Positions 11,201 through 18,000 of a stretch of 64,000 nucleotides of DNA are shown one piece after another. Every line of letters starts with the position of its first letter. Position 1 is the stretch's first letter. The notes beneath the pieces are model-generated. The model was not told where the DNA came from. It was given only the letters and a program-made list of their open reading frames with translations, and searched no databases. This DNA comes from Agromyces sp. G08B096 (GTDB lineage: Bacteria > Actinomycetota > Actinomycetes > Actinomycetales > Microbacteriaceae). The DNA lies in NCBI RefSeq assembly GCF_040267705.1, contig NZ_CP158374.1:2480001-2544000 (forward strand), given 5' to 3'. A program made the position numbers and the translations under genes.

Positions 11201-11746
11201 GTTGCTCTGGCGGACCGCGTGGAGCGCCCAGTCGTTCGGCGAGGCGGTGCCCCCGACGACGACGTTCGTGATCGTGAGGTTCGCGCAGTTCGTCGTACAG
11301 TCCGCGGTGTCGGCGGGGAATGCGGCGAACGGTGTGACGTCCGCCGGCGCCCGCGACTCCTCGGCGGGCGGGGCGGGCGGCTGTTCCTCGGCCGGCGGCT
11401 CTTCCGTCGGGGGTTCCTCGGCCGGCGGCTCCTCGGCGGGTGGCTCCTCCGCGGGGACCTCCTCGGCGGGCTCCTCGGCCGGCGGCTCGCTCGCTTCCTC
11501 GTCCGGCGGCGCCGCGGGCGCCTCGCCCTCGGAATCCGTCTCCGGCTCCCCCGCGGTCACCGCCGCCGGCTCGCCCCCGGTCTCGCCCGCCAGGGCGACG
11601 GTCGGCAGCCCGAGTGCGAGCAGCGCCCCGACGGTGAGCGACGCGATCAGCGCCGTGAGGCCGCTGCGTCGTCGGGCCTCACGGCGGCGGCGCTCGCGAC
11701 GGCTCGGCGTGGACGTGTCGGGCGTGGATCGGAAGTTCATCTTCAT
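2294..11746 (-). CDS. Giant LAVTG-anchored surface protein A (vWA domain plus beta-sandwich repeats)
   Basis: 3150-aa predicted wall-anchored protein, probably an adhesin or stalk. In order: Arg-rich n-region, hydrophobic core and AxA-type cleavage site near residue 53 (signal peptide); a PAEEP/Pro-Glu spacer about 55-135; beta-rich modules about 150-400; a von Willebrand A domain about 405-600 with MIDAS motif DLSGS and a later LTDGNPT Asp; prealbumin/SpaA-like modules; eight roughly 140-aa repeats with a K-T...Y-x-V-T-N...Y-x-L-x-D pattern, mostly within about 1190-2600; a DUF11-like repeat; the shared CVND...RLWPGAAV domain about 2823-2957; a final DUF11 repeat; then LAVTG near 3112, a hydrophobic segment and an RRRR tail. 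LAXTG is the known recognition type of class E sortases; no sortase gene lies in the window. Met3 has better RBS spacing (AAGG, 9 nt) than Met1. Ligand unknown. Confidence 0.88.
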   Translation of the reverse strand: MKMNFRSTPDTSTPSRRERRRREARRRSGLTALIASLTVGALLALGLPTVALAGETGGEPAAVTAGEPETDSEGEAPAAPPDEEASEPPAEEPAEEVPAEEPPAEEPPAEEPPTEEPPAEEQPPAPPAEESRAPADVTPFAAFPADTADCTTNCANLTITNVVVGGTASPNDWALHAVRQSNSDNYNFASTQTRPVPRSATYTIAADNGPAGYALTGFQCSTGGSGGGDPTWDQEDRTVTYGGNAGKFAACTFTHTFVQPATITVQVGGDRTGLSAVSGLAGVQLELYTNAGGSLGVPVAQPWSTCTSDAAGSCVFTVPAPTGAQYWVVQRAAPNDVPAGWFSNDELAIGTDPSAQRYAFITPAVGSGAVINSNSNFMLASGNTNNVASGGIWQNSRTNPTSMQQCGIDVALIIDLSGSVAPFEEDLKEAAKGFVDALTGTPSQIGLFTFNNVAPASVGGNLGITPVSTPAGAETVKDHIDGFGTPTEATNWDRGIYQVATSGVDYDLAVVLTDGNPTVYSNDEGPGNRTRFREVENGVFSANAVKALATRIVAVGVGDGVGGDPENLIAISGPTANSDYYQTDDYTQAGQALRDLALGNCEGSVSVVKQVVDAGTTGEQKTGATPTGGWEFTAAPTTGGITPLSQNGSTAAGTGAVNFPLNFAGGTVTGTVSVDETQQPGYSVVTTGGKNAVCTNVGTGASVTVTNTGPDSFTVPVTPSAAISCTVWNRPPLPQADVRVDKVWVVNGQTFQHGNQPIGLTAQLQLDDVNRPFGVVQTGYTANGTVKIGETTGVGTRTLCQVTSSRVTLANGQVADQALPYTPTLQPGSNSYTITNVVTCAAELTLVKQVANGDAAPGDWTLDAVAPVGSLPGPNGLSGVVAPVTPNVRYPLVEDGDPRYVQSILQGGQPIPPSTGSWNCVQTDAQGNVVPGFSDGINGGVTVPLGFRVRCTAVNETATLTLLKIVDPIPGVSADPSEWDLTATPQAPAIPGLEAQTVTSGQSMHLRPGKPYTLSESGGPDGWEQVSLQCSTGPNGTYVDATSVTLPALGTATCVFRNEPVPPKLSLDKVVTDDVADPAAWTLSASDGDDVVASGAGGTGGFVEVPAGVELTLAESTDLPNADQFQAGAWVCSLNGGPDVPGPVVPALDAGDEVECVVTNTLKPFVPTIVKNVAVPVPQGDAWLVTYTIDVTNPSAFAAVDYDLQDQLEFGGDLTIDSAEYTDPDGATTAWSVPFGDVQELANSRALAPAETETWTIAVVATVDAGAFEDPENQLRCPAPTSGEAGGFLNSAWIIVDEQEVGRDDACAEPVNPTIAKTGGTAVDHGDGTWTLPYTVTVTNPSATTAVEYDLDDVLDLPAGVTATGPATIVSAPAGVTPVAGWTGAAPNTRLAEDVVLPGTAGLDQHVYEIAVTVTLDAQDGPFACPAEDGLNNVATLHSGNQETDATGCVEIELPDVTIDKSVVPGSVSQGGDGLWTIAYRLDVANTGEIGGVYSLADELHFGAGVDLGGASYAVTLNGGPAPLAWTGSGDLVVDRYLAGGASDVWIVTVSGIALDGPELTPQQTACPADDVDGAFNNAGILTVGGDQTIDTACDSPSAPQVTKTEGTAVQQPDATWDVSYLLAVFNDAPGAKPSHYTLVDDPHFPAALTINSYTIDEILPTPGNLVTDASPVPASIPVVANEPIAAGAVHVYRITLNVTVPSGLPPVDRLCVPGEPGKGFFNEAVLTSGEIVDRDDNCPNIREGGQPTVTKDDPTVSQDADGVWTAEYELTVTGNPEFISTYTLEDTLRFGPEVEVLSAEWSGEGDSGTWADPETDPTTTIVGTATPIGIDEVHTYTVTVTATVDAAAFEDPTTTTCQPSLADPDVGFLNAAILTSDGAEQIDLGCGLPARPIIEKTTVGSVTEVGDHWEATYELTVQNGSPTQALVYDLTDAPDFTGAVTITDREVTSADVTVNPAWNGAGSTDDLVVEDQLLAGGATHTFTVTVSFTVGDTEPDDPTLLCEGEGGQGLLNGAVVVSGGSWESEACFDVPVDVELLKYWVIDGGEPIVWDDPALPAGFSAQALLDGVAVDWGEESGPYELGDTVEVDEADVVVPAGCELVGVEGDGTYTLELAHNRFDVTNEVDCTQTVNLAKVVDNQHGGDAVPSDWTLSASGPDDGFGGNGTASGPVELNVGYLLNEVSTIWDDGVEYQVSATWSCTSEQGEDAFTLVAGPNDRSATLTVTELGATVDCEITNTDVAPELTLEKVVEPEAVAELFPPTLWTLEASDGDGVVLSGAGSATGEVESNTGYGLSEAATFPEAGEFEAGDWECVVTNAEPPVPATIVEGEVVLQPGQEVTCTIVNTARPATYLFDKTLVSVEQQPDGDWEIVYDVTVENESAVSPVTYGLEDSLDLFGELIEIDSADWTGPAGASGSWTGLPDDRVETLADGALLAPGATDTYTVTVLARTLVGAVEHPETQCTPPGEFERGGFRNLAVLTVNEQPLERSVCADPEFPTAVKTVSGGPILNGDDTDTVEYEIAVTGAETLQTHYDLSDAPVLPDGVTFTATAEDPDGNPVAGWTGTGAATALAADRPIGAGEVEVWTITVVADVSELTTIDDARCVEETEGKGFYNGAVFSTGLIETPLEACTNIPPVDVGIEKTYDDLPEGETAVEAGDAFTWVLTVTNHGDPVENLEVTDLIDDELEVTGPAVIEPAADPAQPGTWLQVSGGTDNAFAATYTGIYPEGAVTTIRIPVLMKVPPAGETPPAVGPDDPPPVLPPLGPSTIPNRACVEITGAEPEEELALSDGEIAPLQLPLVLDLEPDNDCADAEVPVKRIDAGVYVRCVNDVPWLYYDIQVTDNVEPGPVTVTWTSADGTLTKEEVISPEDLSGRLLWPGAAVDENGVPYQFPGWRPVTEADLTNPPVPGTRFLDLILDENVATYPWRDMENPATITFEVNPSQSVLAVYPQALPTCAIDRPPLLEIEKTSSVTSAKPGSSFEYTLQVRSTGIGAAEPVTLIDEIPADLRVDAITTAGAPAFPRWEGCEVTGRGAGGYGGTLRCELLGVLGPNITEAPPVTLDVTLRPTSKATSLTNTGEVCYGEAPGDDANAQIVCADSSVRITVPQPLAVTGFAGGPLVWVGASLLLLGGIAVVLAISRRRRGDAAG
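2492..3124. repeat. 633-bp near-identical block, copy 1 (in surface protein A)
   Basis: Direct repeat of 12252-12884, offset exactly 9760 bp, with about five mismatches (for example 2510 C/G, 2532 T/C and 2603 G/C), all in the first ~240 bp; the last ~390 bp look identical. It encodes the C-terminal part of the shared CVND domain plus the last DUF11-like module. On the coding strand it uses TTG, GGT, GAT, CGT, TAT and TGT freely, whereas the flanking code prefers CTC, GGC, GAC, CGC and TAC. The homologous part of protein C uses typical codons. This points to a cassette from another source, then copied or converted between the two genes. Confidence 0.9.
11354..11491. repeat. Coding tandem repeat for the Pro-Ala-Glu-Glu spacer
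   Basis: An imperfect 15-nt unit, on the plus strand like CTCCTCGGCCGGCGG, is repeated across this stretch and encodes EEPPA/EEPPT units at about residues 86-131 of surface protein A. Pro/Glu-rich spacers after a signal peptide are common in wall-anchored proteins. Such repeats can change length by slippage. Confidence 0.7.
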
Positions 11747-12053
11747 CGACCTTCTGCGGCTGGCGCGGCGGTCCCGGGGGTTCGGGGGTTGCGCGATCGC
11801 GCCGAGTCAAGCACCGCAGCCGGCGTACCCGACAGATCCTCACTGTCACCAATACGGGGGGATGCCTCCGGAGTGTTTTCCTTTCTGATCAGTGATTTTC
11901 TCGGCCTTACCCCTGAACTGGGGGTGAGTGATGCTCACGTTACGTCCGCACTTCGGGGGACGAACTCGCGGAACCGGCCCTCCCCCGGGCCTCGCATCGG
12001 AGCGACGCCCGCAGAAGTTCCCCTCCGCGAGCGCCGCCCCGAGGCGGAGCCGA
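11747..12053. other. Intergenic region between surface proteins A and B
   Basis: 307 bp without a gene. It holds the 5' leader and promoter of surface protein A (minus strand), with an RBS core AAGG just before the ATGAAGATG start, and two ACC...GGGGG elements (see 11847-11926). Near 12023-12049 there are GC-rich inverted repeats (CTCCGC...GCGGAG, and an overlapping CCGCC...GGCGG) that could end transcription of protein B, but they are short and imperfect. I could not place -35/-10 boxes with confidence. Confidence 0.5.
11847..11926. promoter_or_regulatory. Two ACC...GGGGG elements upstream of surface protein A
   Basis: Plus-strand CACCAATACGGGGG at 11847-11860 and ACCCCTGAACTGGGGGTG at 11909-11926. 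The first matches CACCAAAACGGGGG upstream of protein B (19426-19439). The second resembles ACCCGTGAATGGGGGTG upstream of protein C (22133-22149). All lie 100-180 bp before the start codons. The shared element suggests joint control of the three genes; the regulator is unknown. Confidence 0.4.
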
Positions 12054-15000
12054 TCAGCCCTTCGTCACCTGCTGCTCGCGGCGCCGCCGGCTGATCGCGA
12101 GCGCTCCGAGGATGGCGCCGAGCCCGAGCACCCCGAGGGCCGCCGCCAGGAGGCCTCCGGCGTTGGCACCCGTCACGGCGAGCGGTTGCGGCACGGTGAT
12201 CCGCACACTCGACTCGGCGCAGACGATACCGTCGTCCGGGACATCCGGGTTGCCGTAGCAGACTTCGCCGGTGTTGGTCAGGCTGGTGGCCCTGGACGTC
12301 GGGCGGAGCGTGACGTCCAACGTCACCGGCGGCGCCTCGGTGATGTTCGGCCCCAGCACCCCCAGCAGCTCACACCGCAACGTGCCGCCGTACCCGCCGG
12401 CACCCCGGCCCGTGACCTCGCAGCCCTCCCACCGCGGGAACGCCGGAGCACCAGCCGTGGTGATCGCATCCACCCGCAGATCGGCCGGAATCTCATCGAT
12501 CAACGTCACCGGCTCCGCCGCACCGATCCCCGTCGAACGCACCTGCAACGTGTACTCGAACGACGACCCAGGCTTCGCACTGGTCACACTCGAGGTCTTC
12601 TCGATCTCCAGCAGCGGCGGCCGATCGATCGCACACGTCGGCAACGCCTGCGGGTACACCGCCAGCACCGACTGCGACGGGTTCACCTCGAACGTGATCG
12701 TCGCCGGGTTCTCCATGTCACGCCACGGATACGTCGCGACATTCTCATCCAGGATCAGATCCAGGAACCGCGTCCCAGGCACCGGCGGATTCGTCAGATC
12801 CGCCTCCGTGACCGGACGCCACCCCGGGAACTGATACGGAACCCCGTTCTCATCCACCGCAGCCCCCGGCCACAACAACCGACCGGTGCGGGCGTCCCAC
12901 GGGATCGTCTCGGTCTTGGTCAGCGTGCCGTCGGCCGACGTCCACGTCACCGTGATCTCGCCCGGCTCCACGTTGTCCGACACCTCGATGTCGTAGTAGA
13001 GCCACGGCACATCGTTCACGCAGCGGACGTAGACTCCCGCGTCGATCGCCTTCTTCGGCACCTCCACGTCGTCGCAGTCGTTGGCCTCAATGAGGTCGGC
13101 GGGCACGCCCTCCCCCTCGGTGATGGCCACGCATGCCTCGTTCGGAATGTCCTCGAGATCGATCTCGGGCACCACGGGCGCCGGGTCGTCGGGGCCGACG
13201 GCGTCGGGCGTCTCGGTGGGGGGCGGAGCCGGCAGCGTGACCGGGATGGTGATGGTCACCACGTGGCCCGGCTCGAACGGTCCGACGCCGTGGGCGGTGA
13301 AGTCGTTGTCGCCGGCCGTGCCCGTCTCCTCCCAGTTCGCCAGCGGCCCGCCCGCCGAGTCCGTGAAGACGGCGGAGCCGGCCACGACCAGCTCGGGATC
13401 GATGAGGTCGGTCACGTCGAGCTCGGCCACCGGCGCCGTGCCGTGGTTCGTCACCGTCAGCACGTAGTCGAACGTGTCGCCGTTCTCCACCGCGCCGTCG
13501 GGGTCGTCGCCGAGGTCGTAGGCCTTCTCGATGCCGACGTCGACGAGGTCGGCCACGTTCTCGAGCGAGCACGTGGTGAGCCAGCCGAGCACGACCGTGC
13601 CGACCGAGTCATCCGCGATCTCGTCATCGCACACCCAGCCCGTCGCGTGGTAGTAGGCCAGCAGCGGATGGGCCGCCTGGGCGTCGGCGATCTGCTCCGA
13701 GAGGAGGTAGCCGCCCACCGGGACCGTGAACACGAGGCCGGCGTCGCCCGCGTGGGCGATGGAGTGCAACAGCGGGTTGCCGGGGTCGCCGCCCTCATGG
13801 AGCGCGGCACGGAGTCGCCAGTCGCCGGCGCCCAGCAGCTCGAGGTCGTCGCCGAAGCCGAGGTCGGCGAGATCGACGCCGTCGAACGCCGAGTTGTCGA
13901 CCGTCTTCGAGAGGGCGATGCGGCCGACCGGGATCGTCTCGCAGTCGCTGTCGGTGGTGACGATCGTGCCGTTGTCCATCTCGGCCTCGTTGAAGAAGCC
14001 GCGGCCGCTCGTCGTCGCCGTGCAGGTCACGTCGTCGATGTCGACGATGTCGGTCACGTCGGCGATCACGGTGATCGTGTACGTGTGCGTCGCCCCGGCG
14101 AGGATCTCCTCGCCGTCGGCCAGCACCGTCGCGCTCTCACCGTTCCAGCCGGTGGTGTCGACGCCCGCGTCGTTGGTCGCCACGGCCGACTCGATCACCA
14201 CCCCCTCGGGGAAGCCCGGCGTGTCGGACAGGTCGTAGAAGAGGTCCTGGTCGCTCGGGTTCGCCACGACGACCGTGTAGACGACCGTCCAGTCGCCGAC
14301 GTTCGGGTCGGCGGGGTCGGTGATGCGGGTCGGGGTGCCGACGAGCTCCTTGTCGAGCGTCGTGCGGCCCGGCTCGTCGCAGTCGGTCGCCGGCTGCGGC
14401 TGACCGTCGCCCACCTGCAGCCAGGCGGTGTTCCGGAAGCCGCCCGGCGTGGTCTCGCCGGGCTGGCACAGCTGCTGCGACGTCTCGTAGACCTCGGCGG
14501 GCACGGTCGCGTTGATCGTGATCACGTAGGTCGCCGTCGAGGATGCCGCGACCGACGCGTCGTCGGCGAGCACGTAGTCGCCCGCGACGGCGTCCCAGTC
14601 GGCGGCCTCATCGCTCGGGCCCGTCGCCGACGAGGAGTTGATCACGACGCCGATGCCGAAGAACGGCCGGTCCTCGAGGTCGTACACGAGCGGAGCGATC
14701 GGGCTGAGGTTGGTCACCTCGACCTCGTAGACGAGATCCCACGTGCCGGCCTCGTTCTGGCTGATCGAGGTGAGCTCCTTGGAGATCTCGCCGGCCGGCG
14801 GGACGACGGAGTTCGTGATCGCGCACGAGACGTCGAGACCGGGAGTCGCCACGAACTGGTCGCCCGGAAGCTGCGGGTTGCTGTCGGCGACGTCGCAGTC
14901 GAGCAGCGACGGCTCGTTCCAGCCATCCGGCGGAGCCACCTCGGTGATCGTGTACTCCGTGCCGATCGCGAGGTTCGTCCAGGTGACGGTGTCGGTGCCG

Positions 15001-18000
15001 TCGCCGGTGCCGCTGACCTCCTGCGAGGCGCCGGGCAGCACGCCGTCGGCCGGCGAGATCACCAGCTCGAACGACCAGTCGAACCCGTCTGGGGTGCCTT
15101 CGACGTGCTTGGTCACGGTCACCTCGCCCGGCACGGCCTCGTTGGTCACGGTGCAGCTGAGCGAGAGACCCGGCGTCACGGTGAACTGGAAGCCGGGTGC
15201 GCCGGCATCGGCGTCCTGCAGGCCCTCGCAGACGATCGCGCCCTCGTTCCAGCCCGGCGCATCACCCTCGGTGAGGGTGTACGTCTGGCCGACGACCAGG
15301 TCGTTCCAGCTGACGCTGGCGTCGGCCTGGGTCACGTGCTGCGTGGCCTGCTGGCCAGCCGGCACCGGGTCGATCGTGATCGAGAAGTCGAACGGGTATC
15401 CCTGCGGGACGCCCTCGACGATCTTGCGGAGCGTCACGTCGCCGGGCTCCGGGCTGTTGAGGTAGGTGCAGGTGACCACCTCGCCCGCGGCGAGGTCGAT
15501 CGTCGCGAGGCCGTCGGTCACCTCGATCCCCTCGCTGCCGACACAGCTCACGCTGTCGAGCTCCCAGTTCTCCTCGAGGAGCTCCTCGACCGAGTACTCC
15601 CCCGGTTCGAGCAGCGGCGAGGCCCACGGCGCCTGGTCGGCCGTGAGGGTGAACGGCGTGACCGTGTCGCCGTCGGAGAACTCGAAGTCGAACACCTGCG
15701 CGGCCGGCCCGCCCGCGATGTTCTTGTCGACGATGATCTGGCCGAGCTCCGTGTTGGAGTACACGCAGGTCACGGTCTCCCCGGGGTCGAGGTCGATGAG
15801 CCCGGTGAGCGGGTCGCCCGGGTCCACGCCCGACCCGTCGTCGGCGTCGCCGCCGCTGCGGGTCTCGGTGCACTGCTGGAGCTCTCCGACGTAGGAGGTC
15901 AGCAGATCCTCCGTGACGGAGTAGCCGCCTGCGACGACGTCGGCGAAGACGGCCTGGCCGGTGCCGCCGGTCGTCTCGATGTCGAACGCTCCGACCTCGG
16001 GCTGACCGTTCCACGGCCACGTACCGGTGAAGCCGAAGCTGCCGTCGGCGCCGTCGACGTGCTTGACGATGACGATCGTGCCCTTCGCCGTGTTCGTGAT
16101 CGCACACGAGATCACGTCTCCGGCGGCGACCGTGAAGCCGGTCTCGTCGATCGCGGCCGGGATCTGGCTTCCGGCGTGCAGCACGGTGCAGACCAGCTCG
16201 CCGGCGACCCAGCCCGAGCCGGGGTCGGCCTCGGAGATCGCGTACTCCGTGCCGGGCACGAGGTTCGCGAAGGTCGTCTCGCCGACGCCGCCGCCCGGCG
16301 GCGCCACGATGACCTGTTCGACGGCCGGGCCGTCGGGCTCGACCGGGTCGAGCACGAACGTGAACTGGCCGCCGGCGCCCACGGCCGTCTTGGTCACCTT
16401 CGCCGAGGCCGGAACGGCCCGGTTCGTGACGTCGCAGGTGAGCGCTGCGCCAGGCGTCGCGGTGAACTGCAGGCCGGGGGCATCCGATTCGTCCTGGATG
16501 CCGGTGCAGCTGATCGCGCCGCCCTCCCAGCCGGCGGGCACCTGCTCGGTGAGCGTGTACTGCGTGCCGATCGCGAGGCCGGTCCAGCCGACGGTCGGGT
16601 CGGCGTCGGTCGCGGCCTGCGTCGCAGGCTGGCCGCCCGCCCCGTCGGGGTCGGGGGCGATGCTGATGAGGAAGCTCCACGGCGTGCCGTCTGCGACGCC
16701 GCTGACGTGCTTCGTGACGTCGACGCTCGCGGGCTCTGCGGTGTTCGTCAGATCGCACTCGAGCGTCAGCCCGGGCGTGACCGTGAACTGGAAGCCCGCC
16801 GCGCCGGCGTCCTCGTCGACGAGACCGGTGCACGTGATCGTGCCCGTCTCCCATCCGGGGACCTCGCCCTCGGCGAGGGTGTACTGCACCCCGACGTCGA
16901 GATCGGTCCAGCCGACGGTCGGGTCCTCGTCGGTCGCCTGGATCGTGCCCTGCTGTCCGGCGGGCACCGGGCTGATCGAGATCGGGAACGACCAGTCGTA
17001 TCCCTCCGGGACGCCCGCGACGTGCTTCTCGACCTCGACGCTGCCCTTCGTGGCCGTGTTGAGGACGGTGCAGGTGACGGTCTCACCCGGGTCGAGCGTG
17101 AACGCGATCGGCGAGTCGGTCGTGGGAGCCGCCTCGCCCGTGCAGGTCATGCTCGTGACGTCCCAGCCGGCGAGCGCGAGCTCGGCGAGGGTGTACGCCC
17201 CGGGCACGACGTGGTTGAACGCCCGGTTCTCCCCGTCGGAGAGGGTGAAGTCGGGCTGTCCGGTGAGGGTGAACGAGAACTCGTCGTCGGCCCCGTCGGG
17301 GTTGGTCTGCTTCTCGACGATGATGTTGCCGCGCTGCGTGTTCGTGTAGGTGCAGGTCACGAGTTCGCCAGGCTGGAGCGAGATCGACGCCGTCCCGGTG
17401 GCGAGGGTGCCGACGGAGTCGCCCGTCACGTCCTCGACGCAGGTGAGCGCGGTCAGGTCGTAGGCGGGCGCCGGCGTCGTCTCGGTCACGCTGTAGTTCC
17501 CGGCGGGGAGGCTCGTGTACTCCTTCATGCCGGTCTTGGCGTCACCGGTCGTCGTGATGGAGAACGGACCGCCCGGGATCGTGGTCGTGAACTCGAACGT
17601 GCCGTTGCCTCCGGCCACGTTCTTGATGATCCGGATGGCTCCGTCCTGCCGGTTCGTGAACGTGCAGTCGATCACCTGGCCGGCGACGGTCTGCACGCTC
17701 GCCGTCGCGGTGGGGACATCCGTCTGATAGGCGCCGCCCTGCGGAGCGCACGAGATCGACTGCAGCCGCCACTGCGGGCTGCCGGGCTCCGGCTGCTCGA
17801 CGAGGTTCACGACCGATCCCGGCGTGTACCAGAACACCTGCGAGCTCGAGCCGCCCGCCACCGGCACGGTGCCGGGCTGCCCGGTGACCGCGAAGTCGAA
17901 CGTCGTCGGGTCGCCCTCGGCGACCTTGGTGACCTTCACGCCGGAGGTGACGTTCGTGATCGTGCAGGTCGTCGTGGCGCCGACGTAGAGCGTGAACGCC

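Noticed and set aside
11354..11491. Tandem repeats as a possible CRISPR array
   Set aside because: The 15-nt units are contiguous, in frame and encode a Pro/Glu spacer; there are no unique spacers.
3734..12094. 2786-codon open frame on the plus strand opposite surface protein A
   Set aside because: It is antisense to a gene with clear signal peptide, domains and sorting signal. Its translation is Arg/Gly/Asp/Val low complexity with no motifs, the usual effect of GC3 bias on the opposite strand.
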